From contig CAIOUK010000038.1 in NCBI GenBank assembly GCA_903861445.1, positions 1-8,604 of the forward strand: a stretch of DNA of 8,604 nucleotides. The letters are read 5' to 3'. The notes beneath the pieces were generated by a model that was not told where the DNA came from, did no database searches, and worked only from the letters and a program-made list of their open reading frames with translations. The position numbers and the translations under genes were made by a program. Source of the DNA: an uncultured Verrucomicrobia subdivision 3 bacterium (GTDB lineage: Bacteria > Verrucomicrobiota > Verrucomicrobiia > Limisphaerales > UBA11358). Of the stretch, positions 7,105 to 8,604 are shown piece by piece (positions within the stretch are counted from its first letter, which is position 1; every line of letters begins with the position of its first letter).

Positions 7105-7202
7105 TGCGCCTATAGTGCTGAACGACAATTGATTATGACATATTTTACAGATGATTCAAGCAGATTCTTTCACTATTAAAACGCTCGGTTTCCACTTGGT
7201 TT

Positions 7203-7222
7203 GTTAGCCATTTTGTTAGCCA
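7203..7222 (+). repeat. 8-4-8 direct repeat, left end of E3
   Basis: Two exact copies of GTTAGCCA are separated by TTTT, starting 119 bp after the start of the att copy at 7084. They are identical in sequence, spacer and orientation to the right-end pair at 8324-8343. The proposed role is an arm-type site. Confidence 0.8.
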
Positions 7223-7274
7223 TCATTTTCGGGGAAAATCTGGGTCTAAATCGGATCGGAGTCGAAAATTTTTT

Positions 7275-7296
7275 TTCGGGAGTGAGATCACCCGAA
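7275..7296. repeat. Hairpin-forming inverted repeat in E3
   Basis: TTCGGG and CCCGAA flank AGTGAGATCA, with further pairing possible inside if bulges are allowed. The preceding strand is eight T and the following TTTT, so the plus strand resembles a weak terminator. It lies beyond the stop of the 119-aa gene, where a terminator for the E3 genes would be expected, but the T-run is on the wrong side for the minus strand. Confidence 0.35.
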
Positions 7297-7369
7297 TTTT
7301 GCTCAAAATAGTCGGTTGCCAACCCTCGCCTCGCATTTTTTTTGGATTTTGTTAGCCATTGAATTTTGA

Positions 7370-7729
7370 TTAGACCGGCAAAACATCTGCCGGATAAAAC
7401 GAGCGATACTTGGTGCGCGGGTCGGTGGGATGGGAGCCGAGTGGGTCAAATCTGCCGCAGGGATGTTGCCAGACACCGCGCCGCTGATTCCAGTGAAAGC
7501 CCAAAGACCAAAGCACTTTTGCCAGCATCGGCTTCCGAGCCGGTGACACGTCGAGCCAAACCCATTTGCCGACGACCTCGGCAACTTCATATTGCCTCGG
7601 CAACTCTGAACGCAGACAATTCAAGACTGCCTCCGTGGACAGCTCACGATTTAATTGATGTTTTGAAACCGACGATGGCCGGACATTCGCCGGAGCTGAC
7701 GCTTCAATTTTTTGATTTGTTGTTTTCAT
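7370..7729 (-). CDS. Small hypothetical protein with GFxWNxxRxxWQH motif
   Basis: A 119-aa soluble protein, translationally coupled to the recombinase fragment: its ATG (7729-7727) overlaps the upstream TGA by 4 nt (ATGA). Residues 1-35 are polar and probably disordered. The core is GKWVWLDVSP (54-63), then LGFHWNQRRGVWQHPCG (76-92), a tryptophan-rich layout I recognise only as a small domain seen in accessory-gene proteins (GKW-W, then GF-W near a basic patch and W-H). No catalytic residues, membrane segments or signal peptide are visible. The aromatic and basic pattern would suit nucleic-acid binding, and the position suits an excisionase-like or directionality partner of the recombinase, but both are guesses. 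The proline-rich tail DPLGSHPTDPRTK may be flexible. It is the only cargo gene of E3. Confidence 0.75.
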   Translation of the reverse strand: MKTTNQKIEASAPANVRPSSVSKHQLNRELSTEAVLNCLRSELPRQYEVAEVVGKWVWLDVSPARKPMLAKVLWSLGFHWNQRRGVWQHPCGRFDPLGSHPTDPRTKYRSFYPADVLPV

Positions 7730-8226
7730 AGCTTTTTTTTGAAACCGCTGTCCGTCACCCTGCCGTCTGCTGCTCGCTTCACAGATAGCCAGTTCATGTC
7801 CACGGCAAAGTTGTGAACCTTCCGCAGAAACGCATTCGTCGAAACCGTGCCGGAGCGCAGCACGGCCAGCAGGTGTTCCGCCTGCGTCTCGATCAGGACG
7901 CGAGAGAGCAGGGGAGTGAACGCCTTGTCCTTGGCGGCAGATTTCCAGCGCGCTTGGGTCGGGCCGGTTTTGATGGCGATGATTTCATCGAACACGTTCT
8001 GCCAGGTGCGCGTCGTCACCGCTGGGTCACTGTGCCGAAGATAGACGCGGGCCAGACTCAGATTCATGGCAGGCTGTTTGCCAGCCTCGTTCATCGCCAT
8101 GAGCAGGCGATTGGCCTCGGCCTTGTCTTTGGTCTTGAGGCTGGTAAAAGTTTTGGTGGTATCGTCAAAAGCGTAATAGACGCTCTTGCGACGGAGGAAT
8201 AGGCGGTAACGCAATTTCATGTTCAT
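7726..8226 (-). CDS. Tyrosine-recombinase N-terminal fragment without catalytic domain
   Basis: A 166-aa protein matching the N-terminal half of a tyrosine recombinase (integrase) family that I recall as multi-copy in Verrucomicrobiota. Residues 5-45 (RYRLFLRR, YYAFDD, SLKTKDKAEA) form the arm-type DNA-binding region. Residues 70-147 (TTRTWQNVFDEII to FLRKVHNFAVDMNWL) form the SAM-like core-binding domain. Family sequence stops right after NWL, and the last 19 residues (SVKRAAD to FKKKL) look unrelated. The catalytic domain with R-H-R-Y is absent and I did not find it in another frame. Full-length members are roughly twice this size. The start at 8226 is favoured by GGA 6 nt upstream; an alternative ATG lies two codons in. 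It overlaps the next gene by ATGA. It may bind its arm sites without recombining, acting as a regulator, architectural factor or competitor, or it may be a simple remnant. Confidence 0.85.
   Translation of the reverse strand: MNMKLRYRLFLRRKSVYYAFDDTTKTFTSLKTKDKAEANRLLMAMNEAGKQPAMNLSLARVYLRHSDPAVTTRTWQNVFDEIIAIKTGPTQARWKSAAKDKAFTPLLSRVLIETQAEHLLAVLRSGTVSTNAFLRKVHNFAVDMNWLSVKRAADGRVTDSGFKKKL
7732..7738 (-). promoter_or_regulatory. Possible -1 frameshift heptamer A AAA AAG
   Basis: On the minus strand an eight-A tract (7740-7733) followed by G places A AAA AAG in the reading frame of the recombinase fragment, two codons before its TGA. A -1 slip would read GCT ATG and continue straight into the 119-aa gene, giving a fusion of about 285 aa. 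A purine-rich AGGGTGA lies about 15 nt upstream. A -1 event is geometrically possible; use is unproven. Confidence 0.4.
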
Positions 8227-8248
8227 GCGTCGTCCATCCTACCTTGGT

Positions 8249-8258
8249 GCCGATTCCG
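8249..8258. repeat. Conserved right-end block, E3
   Basis: GCCGATTCCG lies 75 bp before the GTTAGCCA pair and 23 bp upstream of the recombinase start. It matches GCCGAATCCG of E2 at the same spacing. It may be an element-end protein site or a promoter component for the recombinase. Confidence 0.5.
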
Positions 8259-8323
8259 ACAGTTAAGCAATAGCGGGAGAATCCTCCCAAATAGTGAAAC
8301 AATCTTGGAACAATCCAAAAGTT

Positions 8324-8343
8324 GTTAGCCATTTTGTTAGCCA
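8324..8343 (+). repeat. 8-4-8 direct repeat, right end of E3
   Basis: Two exact copies of GTTAGCCA are separated by TTTT, starting 67 bp before the tRNA-Cys att copy. Identical to the left-end pair at 7203-7222. Together they bracket E3 and are the best-preserved pair in the array. Confidence 0.8.
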
Positions 8344-8390
8344 TCGCCCTTTTGAGACTCCTAAATCATTACTGTTTAAGCAGTTAAGAC

Positions 8391-8465
8391 TGGAGGCGAG
8401 GGTCGGAATCGAACCGACGGATGAGGCTTTTGCAGAGCCCTGCCTTACCACTTGGCTACCCCGCC
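8391..8465 (-). tRNA. tRNA-Cys(GCA), 3' end used as attachment site
   Basis: A full cloverleaf is read on the minus strand. Acceptor GGCGGGG (8465-8459) pairs with CCTCGCC, with one G-U. The D-arm is GCC/GGC. The anticodon stem GGGCT/AGCCT encloses CTGCAAA, giving anticodon GCA. The T-arm is GTCGG/CCGAC with loop TTCGAAT. The discriminator is U, the known identity base for cysteine tRNA, and CCA is encoded. The 3' 19-21 bp are duplicated at 3017 and 7084, so this is the intact, reconstituted target of the array. No terminator-like hairpin follows the 3' end; the original one was presumably displaced by insertion. Confidence 0.96.
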
Positions 8466-8521
8466 GTGAAAGGGCGCATACAATAATTTTCTTTTGCCGT
8501 CCGCGCAAGTTCAATCGCGGT

Positions 8522-8604
8522 TCAATTGCCGAATCCCAATTTCCGCCGTTGCTTCCAAAGTTCCTTCGGCTTGAAAATTCCCGCCGGCGTGATGATGCCG
8601 GTGA
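8522..8604 (-). CDS. C-terminal tail of an unidentified protein (partial)
   Basis: Minus-strand frame open from the window edge to TGA (8524-8522), ending TGIITPAGIFKPKELW followed by KQRRKLGFGN (26 codons). The composition is that of a real folded protein end, and it is codirectional with tRNA-Cys, 56 bp upstream. Too short to identify. The other frames here have less protein-like composition. Confidence 0.4.
   Translation of the reverse strand, partial: TGIITPAGIFKPKELWKQRRKLGFGN

Larger units (their letters stand above)
7105..7369. other. Non-coding left end of E3
   Basis: No credible gene. It contains GATTC-AAGCA-GATTC (7153-7167), equivalent in sequence and position to 3085-3099 in E2, and the GTTAGCCA pair at 7203-7222. 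It also has a strong hairpin (7275-7296, TTCGGG paired with CCCGAA) flanked by T-runs, and ACCCTCGCCTC (7323-7333), an inverted 11-bp piece of the att core. A third single TTTTGTTAGCCATT copy is at 7350-7363. Confidence 0.6.
7084..8390. mobile_element. Integrative element E3 (about 1.31 kb), adjacent to tRNA-Cys
   Basis: E3 is bounded by the att copy at 7084 and the tRNA-Cys end at 8391. Left end: att, GATTC direct repeat (7153-7167), GTTAGCCA pair (7203-7222). Then a 119-aa gene and the truncated recombinase, both on the minus strand. Right end: GCCGATTCCG, GTTAGCCA pair (8324-8343), tRNA. Unlike E2, the arm repeats at both ends are identical and in the same orientation, so this is an intact pair of ends. 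At 1.3 kb with no catalytic domain it should be non-autonomous. Both genes read away from the tRNA on the same strand, so read-through from the tRNA-Cys promoter could express them. Confidence 0.82.

Noticed and set aside
7198..7222. Short tandem repeats as the start of a CRISPR array
   Set aside because: Units are 8 bp with 4-bp spacers and only two copies; there are no variable spacers of suitable length and no cas genes.
8263..8514. An 83-codon minus-strand open frame
   Set aside because: It runs straight through the tRNA-Cys gene and the att region; tRNA genes often give such chance frames.

Overview
The window looks like a Verrucomicrobiota chromosome (Pedosphaera/Limisphaerales-like). 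That rests on a DUF1080 secreted protein, an autotransporter-repeat protein with a C-terminal domain typical of that phylum, and a family of tyrosine recombinases I associate with it. The assignment is from memory of these families; no search was run.

Layout, left to right. (1) Positions 1-1700, minus strand: the N-terminal 566 codons of a bifunctional proline dehydrogenase/P5C dehydrogenase (PutA), cut by the window edge. (2) 1850-2539, minus: a secreted DUF1080 (3-keto-disaccharide hydrolase-like) protein. (3) From about 2650 to 8465: a tandem array of integrative elements stacked at the 3' end of a tRNA-Cys(GCA) gene (8391-8465, minus). (4) 8522-8604, minus: the C-terminal tail of an unidentified upstream gene.

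The array is the main result. A 19-bp copy of the tRNA-Cys 3' end occurs three times in the same orientation: 3017-3035, 7084-7102, and in the tRNA itself at 8391-8409. These copies delimit a 4.07-kb element (E2, 3017-7083) and a 1.31-kb element (E3, 7084-8390), and mark the tRNA-side end of an older, decayed element (E1, left of 3017). Each element has, on the tRNA-proximal side, a gene or relic of the same recombinase N-terminal region starting about 160 bp from the att copy. Each visible end also carries a pair of 8-bp direct repeats with a 4-bp spacer (12-bp period). These pairs lie 67-68 bp before an att copy (2949, 7016, 8324) or 118-119 bp after one (3135, 7203), measured start to start. 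The repeat sequence differs between elements but the geometry is fixed, as expected for integrase arm-type sites.

None of the recombinase copies has the catalytic domain with the R-H-R-Y residues. E3 keeps an intact 166-aa N-terminal protein that overlaps (ATGA) a 119-aa protein of unknown function, with an A AAA AAG slippery heptamer just before the stop. E2 carries a 5'-truncated IS110-family transposase and an autotransporter-repeat protein lacking a signal peptide, plus a frameshifted recombinase relic. E1 retains only a 60-codon relic with an internal stop. I infer that these are non-autonomous tRNA-Cys cassettes mobilised in trans by a full-length recombinase elsewhere.
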